Below, in pieces: positions 9,621-18,646 of a DNA stretch of 64,000 nucleotides. The DNA is from PNON01 sp964387025 (GTDB lineage Bacteria; Chloroflexota; Anaerolineae; Anaerolineales; Anaerolineaceae): positions 1 through 64,000 of the forward strand of contig CAYLUZ010000006.1 in NCBI GenBank assembly GCA_964387025.1. The letters run 5' to 3'. Below the pieces are notes generated by a model. That model was given only the letters and a program-made list of their open reading frames with translations, did not search any database and was not told where the DNA came from. The first letter of the stretch is position 1; the number at the start of each line of letters is the position of its first letter. The translations under genes and the position numbers were made by a program.

Positions 9621-11211
9621 AATTCTTCACCCGGAATAGTTCAAAATTTTTATCTGCATTGATAAGATCCAAAAAACACGGAAACTTTTCTCCGGTTACC
9701 GGGAAAATCTCCTTTCCTTTTTCTCTTAGAACATAATCAATATTATATTTTTCGAGTATGGAAATACGTTCTGAATCTGTAATCGACAATCCAAAATACT
9801 TATCTGCATCAGCTTTTACCAATTCCAGATGTATACTTTCGGGACCATGCCCCATAGCCATATAAACTGGTGACCAGACAGGTAGTTCATTACCTGTTTG
9901 ATAATTAGCCAATATTCTTGAACCCGGTTCAAGTATTTTTCCAATCTGTTCATAAGAAATTTCTTTCTGCTTTGAGATGAAAATCGGTGATTTGGGGTTT
10001 AATCCAGTTATTATTCCACTGATCATAATGATAACTGATGAAGGGATTATTAAAATTCCAATGATGATCGAAAGTTTCCATATATATTTTTTCCTTACAT
10101 CTTCAAGGACACAGATCATGAGCACAATTAATGCGATAAAGATGCCATCTGGAAATCGTCGCTGCAGGTTATAAGGTATATATGCCAGAATCAAAAAAAC
10201 CGGGATCCATAAGGATAATAAAATAATTTCTTGTTTTATTAGGATTTTTCCCAGGGAATTTTTATGAGCAAGTATGACAACCATAGGGATAACATAAGCT
10301 AGAAGATAATGTATTGGATTTGGAGTACTGATAATATTTTGTGCTGTCCAGGCTTTATAAAACAGGTCCGTAAATTGTGCAATTCCATAATACATAATTA
10401 CTGGTAAGGTAGGTATTGTCACATAGATCATTCTTATAATGTAGTACTCAATTTTTTCCTTACCAAACTTTAAAACGATCAAGTGTGATATTGAGTATAA
10501 GAAAATGAGGATCAATCCAATTGCAGTATTAAGTGGTTGGAATAGTCCAGCTAAAAGCAGTAAAAATCCCGGTAATATATACTGATATACCATTCTTTTT
10601 AAAGGATTCTTGGAATTTTGAATATATTTAGTTAGCCCCATAAACATCAACCCCCTCGCAATTGCCAGGTGAGGTAAGGTGTATAAATCGAGGAATCCAA
10701 AAGCTTCAGGTGAATAATAATCAAGTGGAACAGATCCAAAAATTGTTGTAACTCCAATAAATGGCAGCAACCATCCTAAACCCCCACCGAATGCAGTCAG
10801 AAGAAGTGCAAGGAATCGGTATTTAGCTTCTACTACGGATATACGAATAAATTGATAGATTCCAATGAGGTAAATGAAAATCCCTGCCCAGCGGAATATC
10901 TGAAAAAGCATTATAAACTGAATATGTTGAGCAGGAGGATGCGCCAGCTTACCCAGAAGGAGGTAAGGCAGAAAAGCAACAATACCATTTTGTGCTTGAG
11001 TGGTATATGGGGTTTTAAATAACCAACTTCCTGCCATGCCTGACAGCATCTTTGCAAGGTAGGAATTTCCGTCTTCCACTCCCATAAAGAATCCACTGAA
11101 TACCCACTTATCTCCCTGGTTGCTCAAGGCAATAAAATATGGAAGAGTGGTGAGGAAGATCGCCCCGAATAAAAGTAATACAAACCATTTACGGTCAGAT
11201 CTATCGATCAT
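9613..11211 (-). CDS. Multi-pass membrane protein, possible GT-C-type glycosyltransferase
   Basis: About 532 residues with roughly 11-12 membrane segments and a short soluble tail. The first extracytoplasmic loop has GVEDGNSYLAKM, an acidic pair followed by a conserved Tyr/Ala/Lys pattern. The 502-residue protein encoded upstream has the parallel IDGHSYLAKM, and both share SGxWLFxxPYxxQ and NLQRRFPDG/NLQRRFLIG, so the two are paralogues. An acid in the first loop is typical of GT-C enzymes that use polyprenyl-phosphate sugars, which suggests but does not prove that activity. The ATG at 11211 overlaps the stop of the preceding gene. A start 24 bases earlier would overlap it further. Neither has a strong ribosome binding site. 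Confidence 0.6.
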   Translation of the reverse strand: MIDRSDRKWFVLLLFGAIFLTTLPYFIALSNQGDKWVFSGFFMGVEDGNSYLAKMLSGMAGSWLFKTPYTTQAQNGIVAFLPYLLLGKLAHPPAQHIQFIMLFQIFRWAGIFIYLIGIYQFIRISVVEAKYRFLALLLTAFGGGLGWLLPFIGVTTIFGSVPLDYYSPEAFGFLDLYTLPHLAIARGLMFMGLTKYIQNSKNPLKRMVYQYILPGFLLLLAGLFQPLNTAIGLILIFLYSISHLIVLKFGKEKIEYYIIRMIYVTIPTLPVIMYYGIAQFTDLFYKAWTAQNIISTPNPIHYLLAYVIPMVVILAHKNSLGKILIKQEIILLSLWIPVFLILAYIPYNLQRRFPDGIFIALIVLMICVLEDVRKKYIWKLSIIIGILIIPSSVIIMISGIITGLNPKSPIFISKQKEISYEQIGKILEPGSRILANYQTGNELPVWSPVYMAMGHGPESIHLELVKADADKYFGLSITDSERISILEKYNIDYVLREKGKEIFPVTGEKFPCFLDLINADKNFELFRVKNCE

Positions 11212-13360
11212 TGTCTTTTTGCTTTTTAATAACAATTATCATCAGCATGAGAATTCCAGAAATGAATAGTCCAACATAAAAAGGGAGAGGTTGATATCGA
11301 AAAATGGCCTGATGCGAATTTATTGGTATTTGTACACATCTAAATATTTCACACTCACTGATTGATTTTTCAATTCCATCCACCCAGACTCTCCAACCAG
11401 GATAATTAATTTCCAATAGCTTTAGGATGGATTCCTCGGATTGTTGAATGGAAATAATTATCTCATTTGGTGTATATTTTATTATATTTACACCAGAGCC
11501 TTTCGTTTCGACATTTGTTGGTAACAATTTTGATCTTTCGCCAACTGTTTGATTCTCGTACAGCCACCTACCCCCAGAATTTAAAAGTAATTTCCATTCT
11601 TTACCTGAATAAATGGGCGAATCGAATATCATATATTTAACATTTAGTTCATTTAGATAATTTGTATTTATTTCCCCTATTAACCGGCTTTTTGTGATTG
11701 ATTCCGAATTAGGCTCAAGAAGAGGAGGTATGACAACACTGTATTTATCGTATGGAATATTAGTCGCCTTTTCCAAGTATTTAACATAACTTTCCAACTG
11801 CATCGGGTTTACACCTTGCACAAGCTGAATTCCATGCCGCTCAGCTACTTCCTGTCCTATTGAATATGTTGGGGAATAGATTCTAAATGAAGACTTGTCG
11901 TTCTTAATGATCTCAATTGTCTTTGAATCTGTTACATTTTGCCTGATTGATGGACCAAACAGAGTGATATCAGATAAGAAAAGATCAGCCGTCAGAACAA
12001 TTCCAAAGATGATGATCAGAATCATTAATTTCGCCTTTCTTACCAATAATATTAATGACCCTGTAATTAAAGGAGTAAAAATGAGTAAACGGATCGTGGG
12101 ATGATTCAAACCACCTTGCAATATTCCTATACCCACTCCGAAAAGAATTATGAAAAAACCAGTACCAATAATGATCAGCTTTATTCGTTTCTTTACCTTT
12201 TCATCGGTTTGATGCAGGATCCAATCTAAAGATAAGGCTGCTGCCAGAATGGCCATTATATCCCCAAGAAATACAATTCTTGGTGGAACCCGAATCAGGT
12301 TCAGCCCGGGTATCGATTCTACAAATCTCACGATAGTGACATTACTTCCCAATGACCAAATAAGGGAAACAATAAATATCACAACAGGTAGGAGGATCTT
12401 CCGTTTTTTGGTTAAAAGTGAGACAACGATTAGGAGAATTATTCCGATTCCGGGATATATTATCCACTCTGCAAAACCACCTTCAGGGGGTATAAGCAGT
12501 CCGATCAATCTGGCTGGAGGTAACGAATATACTAGATTCTCTCCCCCAGTCATATAGATTCTCGTTGAACGAAGTAGAAATTCGATAAACGGGAGAAGAA
12601 AAGGAGCAGCGATCAGTATACTAATAATCACTTCAACACCAATTTTGTAGAAAATCCTCCAATCTCTCCTAAAGGTTCCCGATTCCTTGTCTTTAATTAC
12701 CCCATCTGTACTCGAATAATCCGTGTGATGTAATACAGCAATACACCCCCACGCGATCAAAGCGAATGGGAACCAACGCATGTCTGCCAGAACGATCAAT
12801 GCTGAAAGAACAATATTAATTTTACTCAAGTACGATCTTTCCCCAGGGCGGTTTGCTTCTGACCACATTAACAATGGTGTCAGGCAAACAGCATAAAGAT
12901 ATGTAATATGACCTGCGCCGTAATGAGCATAAATCTTTGGAAGTAGCGCAAAAGTTAACCCAAAAATGAAGGCAATCTCCGTGCGTACTGATAGTTTCCT
13001 TATGAGTTTGAAAATACCAATAGATCCTAAGCCAATATGAAGCGCAGTGATCAGGTTTATTCCGAATGGCAATGGAAATAAAAGTGCAAACCACCCGGGT
13101 GGATACCACAATCCTGAGAGCGGATCACCGGCAAATGGATAACCACTCATAATCAATGGATTCCACAAAGGGATTTGATGGTCCACCAGAATTGAACGCT
13201 TAATAAATTCGGCATTAGGAAGGTGGCTGATCGCCATATCCGAAAACTCACCACCTGGAGGATAGTTAATCGATCCAATGGAAGGGATTAGTAATACCAA
13301 AGGAACCAGGAGAAGAAGAAAATAGAGGAAATTATTTTTTAACCAAGTAAATTTTGACAT
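11201..13360 (-). CDS. YfhO-family large multi-pass membrane protein
   Basis: About 719 residues, with some dozen membrane segments and a C-terminal beta-rich domain before a final helix. Family landmarks are the first-loop motif IPLWNPLIMSGYPFAGDP with LWYPP close behind, and the C-terminal NYPGWRVWVDGIEKS followed by HQAIFRYQPLPF. The ATG at 13360 (MSKFTW) is preferred over an ATG 27 bases upstream because it has AGGTTGAAG in front and a smaller overlap with the preceding gene. It is a paralogue of the 791-residue protein at 7245. Role inferred as envelope polysaccharide or lipid glycosylation; no substrate can be read from the sequence. Confidence 0.72.
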   Translation of the reverse strand: MSKFTWLKNNFLYFLLLLVPLVLLIPSIGSINYPPGGEFSDMAISHLPNAEFIKRSILVDHQIPLWNPLIMSGYPFAGDPLSGLWYPPGWFALLFPLPFGINLITALHIGLGSIGIFKLIRKLSVRTEIAFIFGLTFALLPKIYAHYGAGHITYLYAVCLTPLLMWSEANRPGERSYLSKINIVLSALIVLADMRWFPFALIAWGCIAVLHHTDYSSTDGVIKDKESGTFRRDWRIFYKIGVEVIISILIAAPFLLPFIEFLLRSTRIYMTGGENLVYSLPPARLIGLLIPPEGGFAEWIIYPGIGIILLIVVSLLTKKRKILLPVVIFIVSLIWSLGSNVTIVRFVESIPGLNLIRVPPRIVFLGDIMAILAAALSLDWILHQTDEKVKKRIKLIIIGTGFFIILFGVGIGILQGGLNHPTIRLLIFTPLITGSLILLVRKAKLMILIIIFGIVLTADLFLSDITLFGPSIRQNVTDSKTIEIIKNDKSSFRIYSPTYSIGQEVAERHGIQLVQGVNPMQLESYVKYLEKATNIPYDKYSVVIPPLLEPNSESITKSRLIGEINTNYLNELNVKYMIFDSPIYSGKEWKLLLNSGGRWLYENQTVGERSKLLPTNVETKGSGVNIIKYTPNEIIISIQQSEESILKLLEINYPGWRVWVDGIEKSISECEIFRCVQIPINSHQAIFRYQPLPFYVGLFISGILMLMIIVIKKQKDNDR

Positions 13361-14840
13361 CTTCAACCTGGAACACGACATTGGCATCCATATGGGAGTA
13401 ATTCATGGGTGGAGTATTTAATTCTGATGCAGTCAGGATGTAATCTATACCTTCTTTAATAAGGTATTTTTGTTGGTTTTCGGTATTCATTTTCGTAAAA
13501 AATGCTTCAACATTTGCCAGGTTTCCTTGTGCATCCGCTGTTTCATAAGGATGGCCATAGACCACACGATCATTTGTATATGCAGGGATATACAATCCAA
13601 TGGAAGGAGATGTTAATACCAGGCTTCTCGCAGGAGTATTCATACTAATCCATTGAATACCAGACCAGAGCGTCTCCTTCATTACCAACTTGGGGTTATT
13701 TTGGGTTACCGCTAAAATGGATAAGGCTAATAGAATGATGTTGGATGGAATTGCTGTTGCCAGGATTAGTTTCTTGAATGTACCAAATCTTCCCTTAATT
13801 TTTTCTCCAAATTTTGAAATCCCCTTAATACCCAGAATAGTGATGGGGATGTATAGCCCTATTAAAAATCTTCTTTGCAAATTCAGAGGTATATACGCTA
13901 GAACAATTACTAATATCAACCAAATCACCATTGGATAATATGTTTTCTCTTTTAATTTAATTACGGATACTATACCGTATACTGCAGGAAGAATGATAGG
14001 TGATAATGCTAATATAAGATCCCAAATCGGGGGAGACGGGGTGAGGTTTTGTGAATTCCAACTGGAAAGCGCAGGATTATTCTTAATGATCATAGTAAGA
14101 TACAATCCGAAGAGAATTGATGGAAACGAAAGTGCGCCTAATTGAATGAGTTTGGCTTTTAAGTTTTCTCTAAGTGTTAATAGATCATATATACCCAATA
14201 CCCCTAAAATGATCACCATGCAGAATGGTTGAATTATCAATACTAATATTGAGATCAGTGCAGCTATTACGGTATTCTGATATTTTAATTCCCTGGCCCT
14301 GTCCAATATGATGAGCATTAATCCAATAGCCAACGGGAAATGCGGATTTGTCAGGCAGGATAGGAATGGATATATCTCCGGTGTGGTAAAGTCAGAGCTC
14401 ACGAATCCAAATAATAATCCCACCCAACCTAATCCTGATCCAAAGCTTAAGAAAATTAAAGCATATAATAACCAGTTCTCTTTTACGTAAGATTTTAAAT
14501 AATTCAATAGAACTACAAATAAGAAAACAGAGTTAATTATCCTGATGCTGTGAAATAAAAGAATGTTGGGAATGTTGAGTATTCCAGCGATCTTCCCTAG
14601 GATTATGTAATAAGTAAATAAAAATACTCCATCTCCTGGTTGGCTGGAATAAGGAAGTCGAAATAGCCATTCACCACTTCTCCCTAACTGCATTTTTGCC
14701 AGGTATGAATGACCATCAATTGGATTGATCAAGAATCCATTAAATTGGTATCCATTTTCAGTCAGAACATAAGAGGCCACATATGGGAGAATCAATATTA
14801 ATAGAAAAGCAATGATTAAATAAATAAGTATATTTCTCAT
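13332..14840 (-). CDS. Multi-pass membrane protein, possible GT-C-type glycosyltransferase
   Basis: First gene of the four-gene membrane cassette; 502 residues, about eleven membrane segments, then a short C-terminal soluble part that may be an extracytoplasmic domain. The first loop reads LINPIDGHSYLAKM, parallel to EDGNSYLAKM in the gene at 9613, with shared WLFRLPYSSQPGDG and NLQRRF motifs. The acidic residue in the first loop fits GT-C transferases, but no family with known activity was recognised with certainty. A promoter-like TTGTGA-17-TATACT lies just upstream and would give a leader of only about 10 bases. Confidence 0.6.
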   Translation of the reverse strand: MRNILIYLIIAFLLILILPYVASYVLTENGYQFNGFLINPIDGHSYLAKMQLGRSGEWLFRLPYSSQPGDGVFLFTYYIILGKIAGILNIPNILLFHSIRIINSVFLFVVLLNYLKSYVKENWLLYALIFLSFGSGLGWVGLLFGFVSSDFTTPEIYPFLSCLTNPHFPLAIGLMLIILDRARELKYQNTVIAALISILVLIIQPFCMVIILGVLGIYDLLTLRENLKAKLIQLGALSFPSILFGLYLTMIIKNNPALSSWNSQNLTPSPPIWDLILALSPIILPAVYGIVSVIKLKEKTYYPMVIWLILVIVLAYIPLNLQRRFLIGLYIPITILGIKGISKFGEKIKGRFGTFKKLILATAIPSNIILLALSILAVTQNNPKLVMKETLWSGIQWISMNTPARSLVLTSPSIGLYIPAYTNDRVVYGHPYETADAQGNLANVEAFFTKMNTENQQKYLIKEGIDYILTASELNTPPMNYSHMDANVVFQVEDVKIYLVKK

Positions 14841-14856
14841 ATTTTGTATAACGAAA

Positions 14857-14885
14857 AGTATACAGGAGAAATATATTCATCACAA
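14857..14885 (-). promoter_or_regulatory. Predicted promoter of the membrane-protein cassette
   Basis: Minus strand: -35 TTGTGA (14885-14880) and -10 TATACT (14862-14857), 17 bases apart. It lies back-to-back with the plus-strand promoter of the zinc-ribbon gene at 14938. Confidence 0.5.
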
Positions 14886-14901
14886 CCGGACTATTTTATT
14901 C

Positions 14902-14930
14902 TTGCATTTAGAGGGATCAAAACCTATAAT
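14902..14930 (+). promoter_or_regulatory. Predicted promoter giving a leaderless zinc-ribbon mRNA
   Basis: TTGCAT (-35, 14902-14907), 17-base spacer, consensus TATAAT (-10, 14925-14930). Only 7 bases lie between the -10 and the ATG at 14938, so transcription should begin at or within one base of the start codon. The gene has no ribosome binding site at normal distance, which agrees. Confidence 0.6.
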
Positions 14931-14937
14931 CATAGAC

Positions 14938-15639
14938 ATGAACCTATCAGCCAGCTTGCATAGATTACAGACACTGGATAATAAAATGGACCAGTGCTTA
15001 CAACAAATAAACCGGCTAGAACAACAAATATCTGATGATAGCTCGGTAATTTCATTACAGAAAGTATTAAATACGGAAAAAAATACTTTACATCTGCTTG
15101 AGCAAGAATTAAAAGAGATTTCTTTTAACACTTCATCCTTGAGGATCAAGATTGAACAATGTGAAAGCTCTCTATATAGTGGAACTATAAAAGTTCCCAA
15201 AGAACTTCAGGATCTTCAAAACGAAATTGCTTCTCTCAAGAAACAATTAGGGATTTCTGAAGAAAATGAGTTGGAACTAATGTTTAAGGTCGAAAAGCAA
15301 CAGCAAGTATTTGATAATCTGAGCACCCATTTATCCACTAATCTTATCCGGTTCCAAAATATCAAAGATGGATTAAACCAGAAATTGGTGGAATACAGAA
15401 AAGAATTGGAAAAGATCCAAACAGAAAGAGAACCCGCTGAAAAGTCCATCCAACCGAAGGATTTAGCTATATACAACCGCCTAAGGCAGTATAAAGCTGG
15501 GATTGCTGTAATTGATGTGATTGAGAATACTTGTTCATCCTGTGGAGCAGAAATATCTCATGCTGAATGGCAAAAAGCTAGGATCAGCCAGGAATTAGTA
15601 TTTTGTCAGGGTTGCGGAAGAATTATATATGGGAAGTAA
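14938..15639 (+). CDS. Coiled-coil protein with C-terminal C4 zinc ribbon (DUF164/CT398-like)
   Basis: 233 residues, cytoplasmic, almost wholly helical. The first 180 residues are heptad-rich coiled coil (many Leu, Gln, Glu, Lys); the C-terminus has a zinc ribbon with CSSCGAEI and, about 25 residues later, FCQGCGR. This layout matches the zinc-ribbon proteins of the DUF164 group, whose cellular role is poorly defined; a nucleic-acid or protein-binding role is usually assumed. The ATG at 14938 is chosen over an in-frame TTG at 14902, because that TTG forms part of the predicted -35 box and the mRNA appears leaderless. The NACHT gene follows 54 bases downstream and may be co-transcribed. Confidence 0.8.
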   Translation: MNLSASLHRLQTLDNKMDQCLQQINRLEQQISDDSSVISLQKVLNTEKNTLHLLEQELKEISFNTSSLRIKIEQCESSLYSGTIKVPKELQDLQNEIASLKKQLGISEENELELMFKVEKQQQVFDNLSTHLSTNLIRFQNIKDGLNQKLVEYRKELEKIQTEREPAEKSIQPKDLAIYNRLRQYKAGIAVIDVIENTCSSCGAEISHAEWQKARISQELVFCQGCGRIIYGK

Positions 15640-15693
15640 ATTTCTTAGGAGTGTTCAACCTCTACTAACTATGTTTGATCGTGAATATTATTC

Positions 15694-18057
15694 ATGAATA
15701 AGAAGCTGATTCGAAAATCTAACTCGCACCAATCATCTGGACCAAACCTGTCATTGGTCTGGAACAAATTTCTATTGCTTGAATCCCTGCATATTCAATC
15801 TCTCCATATGCTTTCAAATATTTGTCCGCTCGCAGATATTGCAATAGCCCCTGAAATATTACCACCCCCACTTCAATTAACCCCAAATTCCCCTGTTTAT
15901 GCTGATAGCATCGTACATCAGGTCCTACCCTATATGCCAGATTGGCCAGAATTTATGGCAGCATATTCAGTGAAACATGTGAATGTTGCTGATCTATTTA
16001 AAGGTGGATTGAACATAGCGTTAATTGGAAAGCCAGGCATTGGCAAAACAACTGCACTGGCATATCTTGCGATTTTGATCATTAATAATGATCCAAAAGT
16101 CCAATATCTTGGAAAAAGTCTGCCAATATTTATACACGCCAGGGATATCATTGAAGCCAGCAGTAACCCCGATCCTGTCCAGATTTTAACTAGGATACTT
16201 TCTGATTATTATCCGGAAATTAGGCCTGAAAAAATAAAACAACTTCTGGATACAAGTTTTCAATCGAACGAGATTATTCTATTAATTGATGGGATCGATG
16301 AACTGCCTAGAAATCTGATAAAAGACTGCTATATGTTTATCAACAGTATCAATCACGTCGTTCAATCGAATTATCGATTAATGATAACAGCTCCTTTGGA
16401 TTATCTGGATGGTTTTGCCCTCGAAAATGTAGCCCCTGTAGCCATGGGTGTTTGGAATTCCAATTCGATAAATACTTTTATTGGAAATATTGTTCATGTC
16501 TATAATAAATTCCAGGATCAGTCTGTAACAGAGGTCAATGAACATTTGCTTTGCGCATCTTTGAGATCTTGGATTTCTCAGGGACACAATCACTTTACTC
16601 CCCTGGAAATCACAATTCAGGCAATTACATTATTAAATGGTGCTGAGACAGGAAAATCATCGTTTGACATCATGAATTCCTTTATCGATTATGTCGTGCC
16701 AAATAGAGCACTTCGGAATTCTCTAGAAGTTCTTGCATATCAGACTCTCATAAGTGAGAATCCGATCATTAATAAATACGAAATGAATCATTATGTACCT
16801 GAATTGGTATCCCATGAAGATAGCGAGGCTATTTCACCTGGTACGGTCAATCCCAAAAAAGCATTTAGTTTGAAATCACGGGGAATAATTCTTAAAGAAA
16901 CCATAAAGGGTAATACGATATTTTCGCATCCTATCTATTTGGGGTTCCTCGCTAGTAATGCCGTGATCAGAAATGGTCAATTCCAATCGATTTTTGACCA
17001 GCGAGAATGGGCAGGAAAAGAAACTGCTCTAAGCTTTCTTGCACATTTAATTGATATATCCCAATACCTTGACTTTCATGATGTTGATAATGATTCACCT
17101 CTTCAATCAAAACTATTTACCTATGCACATTGGCTAACTGAGTGTAAATCAGCAAGCATTTGGCGTCCGCAAATTTTAAAACGGCTTGCCCAGGTTATGA
17201 ATACTGATTCCTTACCGGTAACGATTCGGGCAAAAGCAATGGCAGCTCTGTGCTTTTCTAACGAAAAAGGGATTGCATCATTATTCCATGGTTATTTAAT
17301 ATCAGGGTATCCTACCATAAGATTACTCGCCTCATTGGGATGCGGAATATTGCAGGATCCTATTTCGATAAATCGCCTCGCGGATCTCTTGGCCGATCAA
17401 AATATAAATGTTCGAGTGTCTGCATGTATGGCACTTTATGGAATGAATAGGGAAGATACACTTGAATTTATCGTAAAAATATTACTGCAGGCAGATGAAA
17501 ATTTGCGACGGGCTGTTGCTGAATTGTTGACTCTTAATCCATCTGAAGGCCACCCGGTTCTAGCTGATGGCATCTCCCATCAAGATATCATGGTGAGGAG
17601 GGCAGTTGTATTCGGTTTAGGATTGATGCGGAATAAATGGTCATATGACTTGCTGCAAAAATTACAAATTCAGGAAGGCCAATGGGTTGTCCGTACCGCA
17701 GCTACACAAGCATTGGAATTGGCAGAAGGTATTGATCCATGTATACCCCGTCATTTGGAAGAGCCTCATTTATGCCCGTGGTTAATTCAGGCAGCAAGTA
17801 ATACAGGAGAAGGAATTTCCCCTGGAATTCCTCCGGTACCATTATTCTTAAAATTACTTGACGAAGGGACCGATGAAGAGAAATATGGTGTTCTTGAATA
17901 CCTGGTGAATAGCGATTCGGAAACTATTATTGCTAAAATCTATGATGTAATGTTCAGTCACCAAAATCAGGTTCGTGAAGCCGCTTTTTACTCATTATGG
18001 AAAATGTCTTTGTCAGGTGTTGAATTTCCATCCACAAAAAAGTACGGTTTTCACTAA
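15694..18057 (+). CDS. NACHT-type NTPase with C-terminal HEAT-like repeats
   Basis: A 787-residue STAND-like ATPase/GTPase. After a 100-residue leader come a Walker A loop GKPGIGKT (112-119) and a Walker B strand LLIDGIDELP (196-205). The DGIDE form with two acids is typical of NACHT domains. The middle (about 280-480) is helical, as expected for the winged-helix and linker part. The last 280 residues hold repeated helical pairs (for example INVRVSACMALYGMNRE, DIMVRRAVVFGLGLM, WVVRTAATQALELA) that read as HEAT/armadillo repeats, a likely sensing surface. No N-terminal nuclease, protease, TIR or membrane effector is visible. Such proteins act in signalling or antiphage defence in some bacteria; here the role is unknown. 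No ribosome binding site precedes the ATG. Confidence 0.78.
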   Translation: MNKKLIRKSNSHQSSGPNLSLVWNKFLLLESLHIQSLHMLSNICPLADIAIAPEILPPPLQLTPNSPVYADSIVHQVLPYMPDWPEFMAAYSVKHVNVADLFKGGLNIALIGKPGIGKTTALAYLAILIINNDPKVQYLGKSLPIFIHARDIIEASSNPDPVQILTRILSDYYPEIRPEKIKQLLDTSFQSNEIILLIDGIDELPRNLIKDCYMFINSINHVVQSNYRLMITAPLDYLDGFALENVAPVAMGVWNSNSINTFIGNIVHVYNKFQDQSVTEVNEHLLCASLRSWISQGHNHFTPLEITIQAITLLNGAETGKSSFDIMNSFIDYVVPNRALRNSLEVLAYQTLISENPIINKYEMNHYVPELVSHEDSEAISPGTVNPKKAFSLKSRGIILKETIKGNTIFSHPIYLGFLASNAVIRNGQFQSIFDQREWAGKETALSFLAHLIDISQYLDFHDVDNDSPLQSKLFTYAHWLTECKSASIWRPQILKRLAQVMNTDSLPVTIRAKAMAALCFSNEKGIASLFHGYLISGYPTIRLLASLGCGILQDPISINRLADLLADQNINVRVSACMALYGMNREDTLEFIVKILLQADENLRRAVAELLTLNPSEGHPVLADGISHQDIMVRRAVVFGLGLMRNKWSYDLLQKLQIQEGQWVVRTAATQALELAEGIDPCIPRHLEEPHLCPWLIQAASNTGEGISPGIPPVPLFLKLLDEGTDEEKYGVLEYLVNSDSETIIAKIYDVMFSHQNQVREAAFYSLWKMSLSGVEFPSTKKYGFH

Positions 18058-18061
18058 AATA

Positions 18062-18346
18062 TTACTTCACCGCTGCAAATTTCAACCGATTTATGGCGTC
18101 TTCGTAAACGATACCTGTTATTTTTATCAGTTTATTTCGTGATTTTTCACCCCGTTCTATTTCAATTTTAGAAACAGGAATTGCCAAAACCAACGAAAGA
18201 TATTTTCTGAGTCCCAAATTGGCTTTCCCTTCAACTGGTGGAGCTGATATCTTAATTTTCGTCACACCATCCGAAGTAATTCCAATCACTTGATTTTTTC
18301 GGGCACCGGGAGAAATATGCACGTTAATTCTGCATTCGTCTTGCAA
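18062..18346 (-). CDS. DUF167/YggU family protein
   Basis: 94-residue cytoplasmic protein of the YggU fold. Typical marks are ISPGARKNQVIG near the N-terminus and the central KIKISAPPVEGKANLGL, followed by a KIEIERGEKSRNKLIKI strand. The start is TTG at 18346, backed by AAGGA six bases upstream. Function in the family is unestablished. It commonly sits beside yggT and yggS, exactly as here, at the end of the twelve-gene run. It converges on the NACHT gene with only 4 bases between the stops. Confidence 0.88.
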   Translation of the reverse strand: MQDECRINVHISPGARKNQVIGITSDGVTKIKISAPPVEGKANLGLRKYLSLVLAIPVSKIEIERGEKSRNKLIKITGIVYEDAINRLKFAAVK

Positions 18347-18370
18347 TTTATTCCTTATTCGAAGACAAAA

Positions 18371-18646
18371 TCATATGATCATTTTTAATAATAGACTTCT
18401 CAAAAGCGATGTTACCAATTGGACAAGAATAACAAGGATTACCGGACTGAAATCAAATCGACCGATGGGAGGTACATACCTTTGGATTAATCTTAGGAAA
18501 GGGTAAACTATATTATCTACTATCTCCCTGAATCGATTTGTTACTGGCAGGAAATATGGCAGGAATACATTGAAAATGATAAGTAATATGAATATTTGTG
18601 ATACAGCTTGTAATACATAAATAATTCCGCCAATAATTACTGCCAT
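18371..18646 (-). CDS. YggT family membrane protein
   Basis: 91 residues with two hydrophobic segments (about 5-27 and 64-88) flanking a short polar loop; the phrase YPFLRLIQRYVPPIGRFDFSPVI is the family signature. YggT proteins have been linked to osmotic tolerance and to cell division or photosystem placement in different groups; no firm role. Its ATG overlaps the end of yggS by 10 bases and has a CGGAGAGAC ribosome binding site. Confidence 0.88.
   Translation of the reverse strand: MAVIIGGIIYVLQAVSQIFILLIIFNVFLPYFLPVTNRFREIVDNIVYPFLRLIQRYVPPIGRFDFSPVILVILVQLVTSLLRSLLLKMII

Noticed and set aside
14902..14937. TTG start extending the zinc-ribbon protein by 12 residues
   Set aside because: The TTG forms part of a promoter -35 box and the TATAAT -10 lies inside the would-be extension.
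15694..18057. Calling the NACHT protein an antiphage defence system
   Set aside because: No effector domain, no neighbouring defence genes and no sign of recent transfer; the fold alone is not enough.
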